Source: Boudabousia tangfeifanii (lineage in GTDB: Bacteria; Actinomycetota; Actinomycetes; Actinomycetales; Actinomycetaceae). From it: DNA of 64,000 nt. The notes under the pieces are model-generated. The model was not told the DNA's origin and ran no database searches. It worked only from the letters and a program-made list of their open reading frames with translations. The stretch lies in contig NZ_CP017812.1 of assembly GCF_001856685.1 (NCBI RefSeq), positions 2,046,001 to 2,110,000 on the forward strand. Reading direction: 5' to 3'. The translations under genes and the position numbers were made by a program. This document shows positions 6,426 through 15,738 of this stretch, in pieces (the stretch's first letter is position 1; each line of letters begins with the position of its first letter).

Positions 6426-8306
6426 ATGAGTGAAACACCAGTTAGTTCCCCCAAATCCGACGGGACCAAACCCCAAACTGCGGGGCAAAACCAGTCGAGT
6501 GCGGCCTCGGCCAACCCCACCCCACTCGTGCTCACCCAAACCGTCCCCTACCAGGTAGACGGGGGAAACCTGCTAGAAAACCTGCGCCGCGAAGGGCTGC
6601 TACCCACCATGAACGGCCGACCCACCGACTGTGTGCTCCTTGACAGTGCCGACATTGCTTCCAAAGCACGACTAACCTCAATCGCGGTCCTTGACGCCAC
6701 CGCCCGCCTCACCTGCCAAGGCAACCAGGTCACCGTAGACCGCCTCCTGCCAGGCCAAGACGGCGACGCCACCCTCAACCGGCTCGCCCGCGACCACGCC
6801 CCGTACGTTACCAACCGCACCGACAGCCAGCTCATCCTCAACTTCCCTACCGGTGACGACCAGCTGGAAGAACAAGCCAGACTCACCCAAATCTCCAACC
6901 TCGCGCCACTCAAAACCCTAGCCCAGGCAACCGTTCCCCACGAGCACCTGCCTCTCTTGGCTGGGGTTTTTGCTTTCGACTACCTCGAAACCTTCGAAAC
7001 CCTGCCGGCCGTGCCCACCGGCGAAAACACCTGCCCCGACTACGTCTTCTACGACGCCGCCACCATCCTCGTCACCGACCACCCCACCCAGACATCTACT
7101 CTCGTGGGCGCCTCATACGATCACGAATATCTCCGAGGGCGCATGAGTGAACTCGCGCAAGCCCTCCAAAACGAGGCCGCAGGCTCAACCACGGGCAACG
7201 AGGCCGCAGGCGCGTCAGCGAGCGCGGGCTTGGGCACAGCAGGCGCGTCAGCGAGCGCAGGCTTGGGCGCAGCCCCGGCCTCGACCTCGGCAAAAGAAAT
7301 CGTGGCCACCCCCACCGTGGGCGACACCGACTTCGAAAACCAAGTGCGCAAACTACAAGGCAATATTGCTGCCGGCGACATTTACCAGGTGGTACCCTCG
7401 CGCGGATACCGCATCGACTGTCCCGACGCCCTCGCCGCCTACCAGCAACTAAGAGAAGCCAACCCCAGCCCCTACATGTTCTACCTGGGAACCAGCGAAT
7501 TTGAACTGTTCGGTGCCTCCCCCGAATCATCCCTGCTGCACAGCGCCAAAACCGGGCACGTAACCATCCACCCCATCGCCGGCACCCGCCCCCGCGGCCT
7601 CGATCAGAACGGCAACGTGGACCACGAACTCGACACCCGGCTCGAACTGGAACTACGCACCGACGATAAAGAAGTCGCCGAACACGTCATGCTCGTCGAC
7701 CTAGCCCGCAACGACCTCGCCCGCGTGTGCGTGCCCGGAACCCGGCAAGTCACCGACCTACTACGCGTCGACCGCTACTCACGCGTCATGCACCTCGTCT
7801 CCGAAGTCACCGGCCAGTTACGCCCCGACGTGGACCCGCTCGACGCCTTCCGCGCCTCCATGACCATGGGCACCCTCACCGGAGCTCCCAAACTGCGGGC
7901 CGCCGAACTCATCCGCGAAACCGAAGGCGAACGCCGCGGCTCCTACGGTGGAGCCGTCGGCTACTACCGCGGCGACGGCGAACTCGACACCTGCATCGTG
8001 ATCCGCTCCGCCTTCGTCAAAGCTGGCACCGCCCTCGTCCAAGCCGGCGCCGGAGTCGTCTCCGCCTCCCTTCCCGCCCTCGAGGCCGCCGAAACCACCC
8101 ACAAAGCACGCGCCACCCTCGAAGCGATCGCCGCCTCCCAAGGCCGAACCCTACGCATCGCCACCGAAGCTGGCACCGACGCGGACAGCCCAGATGGCGC
8201 TAGCAAAGCCCACACCACCAACACTTCCGAAGCGGCCGGCACCGCCCAAACCGGCCTGAAGGCCAGCCCGGCCTCGGCCAGCAACCCTACCCCCAAGGAG
8301 GCCTGA
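6426..8306 (+). CDS. trpE: Anthranilate synthase component I
   Basis: With TrpG this 626-residue enzyme converts chorismate and glutamine to anthranilate, the first step of tryptophan synthesis. Residues from about 300 to 575 carry the chorismate-binding motifs: IAGTRPRG, VDLARNDLARVC and GTLTGAPKLRAAELI. The N-terminal domain has VLLDSAD, close to the LLES motif used for tryptophan feedback. Between the two domains (about residues 249-292) lies an Ala/Gly/Ser stretch partly built from a 33-bp tandem duplication (7206-7271). A disordered Ala/Thr/Ser tail of about 45 residues ends the protein. I chose the ATG at 6426 because the earlier TTG lies in the attenuator. It is the first structural gene after the attenuator and is two bases from trpG. 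Confidence 0.95.
   Translation: MSETPVSSPKSDGTKPQTAGQNQSSAASANPTPLVLTQTVPYQVDGGNLLENLRREGLLPTMNGRPTDCVLLDSADIASKARLTSIAVLDATARLTCQGNQVTVDRLLPGQDGDATLNRLARDHAPYVTNRTDSQLILNFPTGDDQLEEQARLTQISNLAPLKTLAQATVPHEHLPLLAGVFAFDYLETFETLPAVPTGENTCPDYVFYDAATILVTDHPTQTSTLVGASYDHEYLRGRMSELAQALQNEAAGSTTGNEAAGASASAGLGTAGASASAGLGAAPASTSAKEIVATPTVGDTDFENQVRKLQGNIAAGDIYQVVPSRGYRIDCPDALAAYQQLREANPSPYMFYLGTSEFELFGASPESSLLHSAKTGHVTIHPIAGTRPRGLDQNGNVDHELDTRLELELRTDDKEVAEHVMLVDLARNDLARVCVPGTRQVTDLLRVDRYSRVMHLVSEVTGQLRPDVDPLDAFRASMTMGTLTGAPKLRAAELIRETEGERRGSYGGAVGYYRGDGELDTCIVIRSAFVKAGTALVQAGAGVVSASLPALEAAETTHKARATLEAIAASQGRTLRIATEAGTDADSPDGASKAHTTNTSEAAGTAQTGLKASPASASNPTPKEA
7206..7271 (+). repeat. 33-bp tandem duplication inside trpE
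   Basis: Two adjacent 33-bp units (7206-7238 and 7239-7271) differ at only two positions. They encode repeats of AGASASAGLG in the linker between the two TrpE domains. The length is a multiple of three, so the frame is kept. Confidence 0.9.
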
Positions 8307-8308
8307 AA

Positions 8309-8929
8309 ATGCGCGTAGTACTACTAGACAACCGCGACTCCTTCGTCTACAACCTGGTTGACCTGTTCGCCTCGCTGGGTGCCGAAATTGAGGTGTATCG
8401 CAACCACCTGCCAGCCAGCCACCTTTTGGGCGCACTCCAGCCCACCGAAAAAGAACAGGCGCAAGGCACCCGCCCACTGTTGTGCCTCTCGCCCGGGCCC
8501 GGACACCCCACCGACCCCGGCTGCATGATGGAACTACTGAACGTGGCCCTGACCGAAAAACTCCCCACCCTAGGGATCTGCCTCGGTTTCCAAGCGCTCG
8601 TCACCGCCTGTGGTGGCACCATCGCCCCCGTCCTCCCCGTGCACGGCCGCTCCTACCCCACCCTGCTGACCGAGGCAGGACGCAACTGGGCGGGCATGAG
8701 CGGAGTCGAAGGTGACACTTTCTCGGTCGCCCGCTACCACTCACTCGGCACCTGCGAACTACCTGACCAGCTTGAGAGTCTGGCCGTGACTGCCGAGGGC
8801 GTACAAATGGCCGCCAAACACAAAGAGGCGCCCGCTGCCGGACTGCAATTCCACCCCGAGTCGATCCTCACCCGCTCTGGCCCGCCACTACTGCGCTCCT
8901 TGACCGAAGCCATCACCGCCGGGAGATAA
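8309..8929 (+). CDS. trpG: Anthranilate synthase component II (glutamine amidotransferase)
   Basis: This 206-residue class I amidotransferase supplies ammonia to TrpE. It has the catalytic Cys91 in LGICLGFQAL, the oxyanion region CLSPGPGHPTDPG and the His182/Glu184 pair in QFHPES. The usual His after CLG is Phe here. A strong ribosome binding site (AAGGAGG) overlaps the end of trpE, so the two subunits should be made together. The length matches TrpG/PabA proteins; its position in the trp operon argues for TrpG. Confidence 0.93.
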   Translation: MRVVLLDNRDSFVYNLVDLFASLGAEIEVYRNHLPASHLLGALQPTEKEQAQGTRPLLCLSPGPGHPTDPGCMMELLNVALTEKLPTLGICLGFQALVTACGGTIAPVLPVHGRSYPTLLTEAGRNWAGMSGVEGDTFSVARYHSLGTCELPDQLESLAVTAEGVQMAAKHKEAPAAGLQFHPESILTRSGPPLLRSLTEAITAGR

Positions 8930-9031
8930 ACCCGCCAGCAAACAGGCACCACAAACGGTTGGGACCAACGCTCCCGCCACCGTGTCTGCCCACTAAACTT
9001 ATAACTGCCCGCAACCCAGAAAGAAACCAAA

Positions 9032-10111
9032 ATGACCACCGAAGCACCAAACGCCAACCAGAACACCACCGCTGAAGCTGCCGCGCCTGCCGAAAACTTG
9101 GCCGCCCAGCAGTTGGTGCGCGACCTGATGAACGGTCAGCGCCTGAGCCTAGAAGCTGCCACCGAACTCTTTGGTGCGATCAGTGCCGGGCAGCTCGACC
9201 AGCTTTATGTGGCTGCCGCCCTGGCCGCCCTGCATGCCCGCGGGGAAAGCCCCGACGAAATCGCGGGTGCTGCCGGCGCTTTCCGCGCAGTGGCCACCCC
9301 GTTTAAAACCAACGCGACCGGCATTTTGGACATTGTGGGCACCGGTGGTGATGGCGCCCAGTCCATCAACATTTCTTCGGCCGCCTCCTTGGTGCTCGCC
9401 TCCCTGGGAGTGAAAGTCGCCAAACACGGTAACCGTTCTGTCTCCTCCAAGTGTGGGGCGGCAGACGTGCTCGAAACCTTCGGTTTCAACCTGGCCGCCA
9501 CCCCAGAAGAGGCCGCCAAACAGTTGGAAGAGGGCGGTTTCACCTTCCTGTTCGCGCAGGGCTACCACCCGGCCATGCGCTTTGTGGGCCCCGTCCGCAA
9601 GGTCCTAGCCAACCCCACCATTTTCAACCTGGTGGGTCCACTGATTAACCCCGCCCCGTTGACCTACCAGTTGATGGGCGTGGCCAAGGCCGACTATCTG
9701 CCGTTGGTGGCTAAAGCACAGGTCGCCCTCGGTCGGGAACGTTCCTTGGTGGTAAACGGTGACGGGCTCGATGAAATTGCGCTCCACGGACCCACCCAGA
9801 TTTACGAAACCCGCGGCGAGGAAATCACCAACTACCAGGTCACTCCCGCCGATTTCGGAGTGCCCAACTATGACCTATCCGAACTGGTCGGTGGGGATGC
9901 CACCGAAAATGCGCGCCTGATCGGTGACGTGTTTGCGGGCCGAGGACGTGACGCCCACCGAGACGCCATCGCCGTCAATGCCGCGGCCGCCTACTACCTG
10001 ACCGGCGGAGCCAAAGACCTCAAGAGCGCCACCGCTAAGATCCAAGCACAGTTGGCAAGCGGCCAGGTCGCCCAATACTTGACCGAGTTAACCGGAAAGG
10101 AACTCGCATGA
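9032..10111 (+). CDS. trpD: Anthranilate phosphoribosyltransferase
   Basis: TrpD joins anthranilate to phosphoribosyl pyrophosphate. The 359-residue protein has the PRPP-binding GTGGD at 103-107, KHGNRSVSS at 131-139 and the [10 protein letters not shown] region. About 25 extra Ala/Thr-rich residues precede the conserved fold. A 102-bp gap separates it from trpG, with no terminator visible. Its TGA overlaps the ATG of the trpC-trpB fusion (ATGA at 10108), so translation is coupled. Confidence 0.95.
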   Translation: MTTEAPNANQNTTAEAAAPAENLAAQQLVRDLMNGQRLSLEAATELFGAISAGQLDQLYVAAALAALHARGESPDEIAGAAGAFRAVATPFKTNATGILDIVGTGGDGAQSINISSAASLVLASLGVKVAKHGNRSVSSKCGAADVLETFGFNLAATPEEAAKQLEEGGFTFLFAQGYHPAMRFVGPVRKVLANPTIFNLVGPLINPAPLTYQLMGVAKADYLPLVAKAQVALGRERSLVVNGDGLDEIALHGPTQIYETRGEEITNYQVTPADFGVPNYDLSELVGGDATENARLIGDVFAGRGRDAHRDAIAVNAAAAYYLTGGAKDLKSATAKIQAQLASGQVAQYLTELTGKELA

Positions 10112-12651
10112 GCCCCCAAGCATTCTCACCCGTCCCCGAACAACTTCGCGTTTCGGGCACCGTCCTCGACAAGCTAGTGGCCGCCAGGCGAGCGCGCCTG
10201 CCCGAGCTGTACGAACGCTACGGTCACCTTTCGGCCGCGTCGCTACCCAAGTCGGATCGTTCTTTCGAGGACGCCCTGCGCACCCGACCCATAGGTAGGG
10301 GTTCGGCCCTGGCCACCCAAGGTGGGGATGCGCCCACTCAAGGTGGGGCCACGACTCCGGCTGGCGTCGCAACTGGGGGTCCGGCCTCGGCAAACAGCAA
10401 CGAAAACCAGACGAGCCTCGAGCCAGCGCTAATCATGGAGTGCAAGTCCGCCTCCCCCACTTTGGGGCAGATTCGTGATGGTTATCAGCCGGCCGAGCTG
10501 GCCCGCTCCTACGCTCCGTGGGCCAGCGCCATCAGCGTGCTGTGCGAACCCGACCATTTTGGCGGCTCCCTAGATCACCTGACGCAAGTGCGTGCCGAAG
10601 TGACCTGCCCGGTGCTGTGCAAAGATTTCGTGATTGACCCGATTCAGGTGCTAGCCGCGCGCTCGCATGGGGCGGACGCGATCTTATTGATGCTTTCCGT
10701 TTTGGACGACGAGCAGTACCGCTACCTGTCCGGTTTGGCTGCCTCGCTGGGTATGGATGTGTTGACCGAGGTCGACACTCCCGACCAGATGGAACGCGCC
10801 GCCGAGCTGGGCGCCCGCATTGTGGGCGTGAATAACCGCAACTTGCGCACCCTCGAAACCGATCTGGCCCGCACCGAGGAACTGGCTCCCCTGGCTCCGG
10901 CCGGCGTGGTGCTGGTAGGCGAATCTGGGGTGGCCCAGCGCGAAGATGTCGCCCGTTTGGCTCCGCTAGTTGATGCGCTTTTGGTAGGTTCGTCCCTGTC
11001 TGGCTCTGAGGATCCGGGGCGCGCGGCCGCTGCTTTGGCGGGCAACCACTTGGCCAGCCGCAAGCCCACCACCAAGCTTTCGACCCCGGCAGGGGCTGAC
11101 AAAGCCGAAGCGCCGGCTTCGACCCCAGCGGGGGCAGGCCAGTCCGACCAGGCGTCCTCGGCCAGCAAACCGAACCCGGCATCCCAGCCGAGCTCTGGCG
11201 TGCGAGCCAATGCGGCGGCAGGCGAGTGGACTCCGCGTCCCTTGTCGCAACTAGCGGATCGCACCGACCCACAGACCACCACCGACACCCTGATTCCCGC
11301 GTATTTTGGCGAATTTGGTGGCCAGTATGTGCCGCAGCTGCTGATCCCCGCGCTGGATCAGCTGGAAAAAGCTTTTGTGGACGCGATCGAGGATCCTTCG
11401 TTCATCGCCGAGGTGCGCGAGCTACTTTCGCGCTACTTGGGTCGTCCCACTCCGATCACCGAGTTGCGTAACTTGCCCGAGGGCGGGGGCGCCCGCATTT
11501 TCCTCAAGCGTGAGGATTTGGTGCACGGCGGTGCCCACAAGGGCAACCAGGTTTTGGGTCAGGCACTGCTAGCCAAACGCATGGGTAAGACGCGCATTAT
11601 TGCCGAAACGGGTGCGGGCCAGCATGGCACCGCCACCGCGATGATTTGTGCGCTCCTCGGCCTCGATTGCACCATTTACATGGGTGCGACCGACATTGTG
11701 CGCCAAGCACCGAATGTGGAACGCATGGAGCTGATGGGTGCAACCGTGGTGCCAGTGACCAGCGGGGCGGGCACTTTGAAGGACGCGGTAAACGAGGCGT
11801 TGCGCGACTGGACTGCCACGTTCCACACTTCCCACTACCTGTTGGGGACTGCGGCCGGGCCGCACCCCTTCCCCACTATGGTGCGCGAGTTCCACCGAGT
11901 GATTTCGACCGAGGCTCGCAACCAGATGCTAGAGCTCACCGGCGACCTGCCTGACCTGGTGGTTGCTTGTGTGGGTGGCGGTTCGAACGCTATCGGCATG
12001 TTTGCTGACTTTGTCGAGGACGAGGGCGTGGCCCTTGCCGGGGTGGAGCCAGCCGGTCTTGGTTTGGACACTGCTTCGCACGGGGCTCCGATCCACGGTG
12101 GCAAGATTGGCGTACTCCACGGGGCGCGCTCCTACCTGATGCGCACCAGCGAGGGTCAGGTCGAAGAATCCTACTCGGTTTCGGCCGGCCTGGACTACCC
12201 GGGAGTTGGCCCGGAGCACGCTCACTTATCGAAGTCGGGGCGCGCCCAGTATGTGGGGGTCACCGACGAGGCCGCTTTGGACGCTTTCAAGGCCCTGTCG
12301 CGTCACGAGGGCATCATTCCCGCCCTCGAATCCTCGCATGCGGTGGCTTACGCCCTGCAGGTGGCGAAGGACGTGGCCGCAGCTCAGCGCATCCACCCAG
12401 GTTTGCCCGAAAATCCGGTCATTTTGGTGTCCCTGTCGGGGCGTGGCGACAAGGATTTGGAACAGGTGCGCCAAAAGTTTGGCGGTTCATTCAGCCAGGA
12501 TGGGGCGGTTTCTCGCGCCCAAGCACTGTTGAATCAGGCCCATGCTGGGTCGGGGTCTGACGGGCAGTCGTCCTCGGCCGGCGGCGGCGAGCAGGCTGGG
12601 GCGGGCGATTCGTCCTCGGCCCACGAAACTATTAAGGGAGAGGGGAACTGA
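10108..12651 (+). CDS. trpCB: Indole-3-glycerol-phosphate synthase / tryptophan synthase beta fusion
   Basis: One uninterrupted 847-residue frame holds two enzymes. Residues 12-310 are TrpC: catalytic [10 protein letters not shown] (Lys113), [21 protein letters not shown] and LVGESGV. Residues about 397-820 are Trp[12 protein letters not shown], the PLP lysine Lys478 in [21 protein letters not shown] and the phosphate-binding GGGSNA. A linker of about 80 residues, rich in Ala, Ser and Pro (11045-11285), joins them, and a 40-residue low-complexity insert (10300-10425) splits the TrpC N-terminal region. The last 25 residues are a Gly/Ser/Ala tail. TrpC makes indoleglycerol phosphate; TrpB condenses indole with serine. 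TrpCF fusions are well known, but a TrpC-TrpB fusion is unusual. It needs TrpA, encoded next. Confidence 0.95.
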   Translation: MSPQAFSPVPEQLRVSGTVLDKLVAARRARLPELYERYGHLSAASLPKSDRSFEDALRTRPIGRGSALATQGGDAPTQGGATTPAGVATGGPASANSNENQTSLEPALIMECKSASPTLGQIRDGYQPAELARSYAPWASAISVLCEPDHFGGSLDHLTQVRAEVTCPVLCKDFVIDPIQVLAARSHGADAILLMLSVLDDEQYRYLSGLAASLGMDVLTEVDTPDQMERAAELGARIVGVNNRNLRTLETDLARTEELAPLAPAGVVLVGESGVAQREDVARLAPLVDALLVGSSLSGSEDPGRAAAALAGNHLASRKPTTKLSTPAGADKAEAPASTPAGAGQSDQASSASKPNPASQPSSGVRANAAAGEWTPRPLSQLADRTDPQTTTDTLIPAYFGEFGGQYVPQLLIPALDQLEKAFVDAIEDPSFIAEVRELLSRYLGRPTPITELRNLPEGGGARIFLKREDLVHGGAHKGNQVLGQALLAKRMGKTRIIAETGAGQHGTATAMICALLGLDCTIYMGATDIVRQAPNVERMELMGATVVPVTSGAGTLKDAVNEALRDWTATFHTSHYLLGTAAGPHPFPTMVREFHRVISTEARNQMLELTGDLPDLVVACVGGGSNAIGMFADFVEDEGVALAGVEPAGLGLDTASHGAPIHGGKIGVLHGARSYLMRTSEGQVEESYSVSAGLDYPGVGPEHAHLSKSGRAQYVGVTDEAALDAFKALSRHEGIIPALESSHAVAYALQVAKDVAAAQRIHPGLPENPVILVSLSGRGDKDLEQVRQKFGGSFSQDGAVSRAQALLNQAHAGSGSDGQSSSAGGGEQAGAGDSSSAHETIKGEGN

Positions 12652-12652
12652 G

Positions 12653-13786
12653 ATGACCCGTTACGAAGATCTTTTTGCCCGGTTGCAAGCGTCGGGCCAG
12701 GGCGCGTTGGTGCCATTCGTGATGCTGGGCGATCCGACTCCGGCCGCATCCTTGGCGATTATCGACGAGCTGATTGCCGGTGGGGCGGACGCTTTGGAGT
12801 TGGGCTTCCCCTTCTCGGACCCGGTTGCTGACGGCCCAACGATTCAGGCCGCGCACTTGCGGGCGCTCGAGGCGGGTGTGGATACGGAAACGTGTTTTGA
12901 TTTGCTGGCGCAGATTCGGGCCCGTCACCCCCAGGTGCCGATCGGTTTGTTGGTTTACGCGAACTTGCCGTTCTCGTGGGGGGCGGAGCGTTTTTACGCC
13001 GAATGTGCTCGCGTGGGCGTCGACTCGGTGCTGTTGCCGGATGTGCCCACTCGCGAGGGCGAGGCTTTTGCTCAGGCTGCGGCCGAGGCCGGGGTGGATG
13101 CGGTGTTTATCGCTCCCCCGCAGGGTGATGCCCGCACGCTCGAGCAGGTGGCCAAGTATTCGCGCGGCTACATTTACGCGGTGTCGCGCGTGGGTGTGAC
13201 CGGCACGGAAAATGCCGCAGAAACAGAGGGTTTGGACCAGGTGGTGGCGCGTTTGCGTGAGCACACCGATCTGCCGATCCTGTTGGGCTTCGGCATTTCG
13301 CAGCCCGAGCATGTTTCGGCTGCCCTTGCTGCGGGTGCGGACGGGGCCATCACTGGTTCTGCCGTGGTCAACTTGGTGGCGCAGCTTTCCGATGAGGACT
13401 TGACTTTGTTCCCGGCTGATTTGCCAGCCGAGGGCGAGGATCCCGAGTCGCTCGTTTCCGCCGGGGCGGTAGCCGCTCCCCCAGGTTTTGCCACTTCCGG
13501 CCCGCACGGGGCCGGCGGCCTCGGCAGTTTGGGGGCGGGACAAGCCGGCAATGGGCTCGGGCGGATACGCGAGTTCGTGGCCAAAATGAAAGCCGCCGCC
13601 ACCCTACCGCAACAAAGCAACGCAGGAAGCGGCGAGGCTGGGGCGAGCGGCAACACTGGGACTGGCACGGCAAGCTCGACCGGCAACGCTGGGACTGGCA
13701 CGGCTGGTGCGACCGGCAACGCTGGGGCTGGCGCGACCTCGGCCTCGGCCCATGGCGACGACGCTAACGCCTCGCCCACCAAGTAG
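12653..13786 (+). CDS. trpA: Tryptophan synthase alpha subunit with C-terminal low-complexity extension
   Basis: TrpA cleaves indoleglycerol phosphate and passes indole to TrpB. Catalytic Glu49 (ELGFPFSDP) and Asp60 (VADGPTIQ) are present, as are the phosphate-binding loops (SRVGVTG, GFGISQPEHV). The ATG at 12653 follows AAGGGAGAGG and lies one base after the fusion's stop; an upstream in-frame ATG at 12542 would overlap trpB and is rejected. The normal fold ends near residue 260-265. About 110 further residues are disordered, and the last part comes from three 33-bp repeats (13649-13747) rich in Gly, Thr and Ala. Confidence 0.95.
   Translation: MTRYEDLFARLQASGQGALVPFVMLGDPTPAASLAIIDELIAGGADALELGFPFSDPVADGPTIQAAHLRALEAGVDTETCFDLLAQIRARHPQVPIGLLVYANLPFSWGAERFYAECARVGVDSVLLPDVPTREGEAFAQAAAEAGVDAVFIAPPQGDARTLEQVAKYSRGYIYAVSRVGVTGTENAAETEGLDQVVARLREHTDLPILLGFGISQPEHVSAALAAGADGAITGSAVVNLVAQLSDEDLTLFPADLPAEGEDPESLVSAGAVAAPPGFATSGPHGAGGLGSLGAGQAGNGLGRIREFVAKMKAAATLPQQSNAGSGEAGASGNTGTGTASSTGNAGTGTAGATGNAGAGATSASAHGDDANASPTK
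13649..13747 (+). repeat. Three 33-bp tandem repeats at the trpA 3' end
   Basis: Units at 13649-13681, 13682-13714 and 13715-13747 each start GGCAACRCTGGG and encode GNAGTGTAGAT-like peptides. The third is the most diverged. All keep the reading frame. Confidence 0.85.
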
Positions 13787-13795
13787 GACACCCTG

Positions 13796-14545
13796 ATGAC
13801 GAGCAGGAAAGCGGATTTGTCGGCCTTGACCTTGTTGCCGGCAGTGGATGTGGCTGGTGGCCAGTGCGTGCGTTTGACGCAGGGGCGAGCCGATTCGGCG
13901 CAGTCTTTTGGTTCTCCCCGCGATCAGGTGGCTGATTTTGTGGCGGCTGGGGCGCGTTGGGTGCATCTGGTGGACTTGGATCGTGCTTTTAGGCGTGGCC
14001 AGAACCAGTCTCTGTTGGAGGATGTGATGGCGGAGTTTGCCGGTCAGGTCCAGATCCAGCTTTCGGGTGGTTTGAACCGTCCTGAGGATTGGGAGTGGGC
14101 GGCTGCCACTCCTGCTGCTCGCCTGAACTTGGCTTCAAGTTCCCTGTTGGCGATGTCGGATTTGATTGGGTTCACGGCTGATTTTGGGCCTCGTTTGGCT
14201 TTGGCGGTGGACTTGGATGGGGAGCAGGTTTGCCCTCGCGGCACCAAGGAAAACTTGGGTTCGTTTTGGCCCTTGTGGGAGCAGCTTGCCGAGGCCGGTT
14301 GCCCGCGCCTGTCGGTGACCGATGTGAAACGTGACGGGGCGCTATCTGGCCCGAACTTGGAGCAGCTCGAGTTGGTCGCTTCCCGCACGGGGGCGAAGAT
14401 CACCGCCTCGGGTGGGGTGGCGAGCCTCGCCGACCTTGAGGCGCTGGCGCGTTTGGTACCGGCTGGGGTCGATAGCGTGATTGTGGGCAAGGCCTTGTAC
14501 ACGGGCCAAATCAAGTTGGGTGACGTCCTCGGCCAGCAAGCTTAA
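13796..14545 (+). CDS. priA: Bifunctional phosphoribosyl isomerase A (HisA/TrpF)
   Basis: This 249-residue (beta/alpha)8-barrel isomerises ProFAR in histidine synthesis and phosphoribosylanthranilate in tryptophan synthesis. It has the acid/base residues Asp18 (LLPAVDVAGG) and Asp176 (VTDVKRDG), and the PriA-type GARWVHLVDLDRAF. No separate trpF exists in the operon, and the gene lies nine bases after trpA. It therefore supplies the missing TrpF step here, as PriA does in other actinobacteria. It may also serve histidine synthesis, but no his gene is in the window. Confidence 0.92.
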   Translation: MTSRKADLSALTLLPAVDVAGGQCVRLTQGRADSAQSFGSPRDQVADFVAAGARWVHLVDLDRAFRRGQNQSLLEDVMAEFAGQVQIQLSGGLNRPEDWEWAAATPAARLNLASSSLLAMSDLIGFTADFGPRLALAVDLDGEQVCPRGTKENLGSFWPLWEQLAEAGCPRLSVTDVKRDGALSGPNLEQLELVASRTGAKITASGGVASLADLEALARLVPAGVDSVIVGKALYTGQIKLGDVLGQQA

Positions 14546-14649
14546 AATGTTGGGGCGCTTTATCTTCAACGTTGTGCGGGTGCTAAACTTGACGGTAATT
14601 CGTGTGCGGCTTTTGCCGTGAACCTGTCGCGAGAGGATATTGTGCTGCT

Positions 14650-15738
14650 ATGACTACGGTTGTTTACCATACTCCGTACCCGTTGAATCCAAATGCTACG
14701 GCAGCATCGGGGATCCGTCCCGTGAAAATGCGTCAGGCTTTTGAGAATTTGGGTTGTGAAGTCATCGATCTGACTGGCGATGCGAAGACTAGAAAGCAGG
14801 CGTTAAAGGGCTTGTTGCAGGACTTGCAGGCGGGCCGCCAAATCGACTTGTGCTACTCCGAATCGGCGAATATTCCGAACACACTGTGCGAGCCGAAGCA
14901 CTACCCTCCTCACCCATTTCTGGAGAGCCGAATTTTTACAGCTCTACATCAGGCGGGGGTGCCTACGGGCTTGTTTTACCGCGATGTTTATTGGCGTTTT
15001 CCAGACTATGAGAAGGCGGTTGGAAAGCCAATGGCGACTGCTTTAAGGCAGTTATTTCAGTGGGATTTAGGGGTTTATCGTCGGAATGTGGATCGTCTCT
15101 TTGTGCCTTCACTTTTGATGGCTGAGAATATTCCAGGTTATCCACTCGACCAGGCGGTGGCCTTGCCCCCAGGGTCACAGATTCGTGACACTAATACGGT
15201 AACTGACGGGGTTCGGATTCTTTACATTGGTGCGGTTAGTGCCCATTACCAGAACGAACTATTGTTCCAGGCGGTAGCGCAAACTCCTGGAGTGGAACTC
15301 GTAGTTTGTACGACAAAGGAATCGTGGGCTGCTGTTGGCGATAAGTTCGCGAAGTATCTCAGTGATCGGGTCCGGGTCGTGCACAAGTCAGGTGACGAGC
15401 TAAATGAGCTTTATGAGTGGGCCACCATTTGTTCTGTTTTCATGGAACCGGTTGATTATTGGGCTTTCGCGCAACCAATGAAGGTTTACGAATACTTGGG
15501 CGCGGGGAAGCCAATGATTGCAAGCGAAGGCACGATGGTTAGTCAGTTCGTGAGCGAGAGCGGCACTGGGTGGACTATTCCTTACGAGGTGTCTGCCCTG
15601 ACGGACCTTTTGGAGCGTTTGCGTGACAATCCTGACGAGATTGTCCAGGTTGCCAATCGAGTCAAAAACGTGCGCCAGGACCACACTTGGGAGGCTCGTG
15701 CCCAGCTTGTGATAGACACTTTGACGAGTTTACGATGA
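14650..15738 (+). CDS. Glycosyltransferase, copy 1 of a tandem pair
   Basis: A 362-residue GT-B-like protein. The C-terminal nucleotide-sugar site reads PMKVYEYLGAGKPMIAS, typical of GT4-like enzymes, and the N-terminus begins YHTPYPLNP followed by SGIRPVKM. There is no signal peptide or transmembrane helix, so it should work at the cytoplasmic face on a lipid-linked or polysaccharide acceptor. I start at 14650 because the paralog downstream has the same MTTV beginning. Its stop overlaps the next ATG by ATGA at 15735. Substrate is unknown. The nearby UDP-GlcNAc epimerase suggests cell-envelope glycan synthesis. Confidence 0.85.
   Translation: MTTVVYHTPYPLNPNATAASGIRPVKMRQAFENLGCEVIDLTGDAKTRKQALKGLLQDLQAGRQIDLCYSESANIPNTLCEPKHYPPHPFLESRIFTALHQAGVPTGLFYRDVYWRFPDYEKAVGKPMATALRQLFQWDLGVYRRNVDRLFVPSLLMAENIPGYPLDQAVALPPGSQIRDTNTVTDGVRILYIGAVSAHYQNELLFQAVAQTPGVELVVCTTKESWAAVGDKFAKYLSDRVRVVHKSGDELNELYEWATICSVFMEPVDYWAFAQPMKVYEYLGAGKPMIASEGTMVSQFVSESGTGWTIPYEVSALTDLLERLRDNPDEIVQVANRVKNVRQDHTWEARAQLVIDTLTSLR

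Noticed and set aside
14641..14649. Longer starts of the first glycosyltransferase
   Set aside because: The paralog begins with MTTV, and the extra N-terminal residues of the longer frame match nothing.
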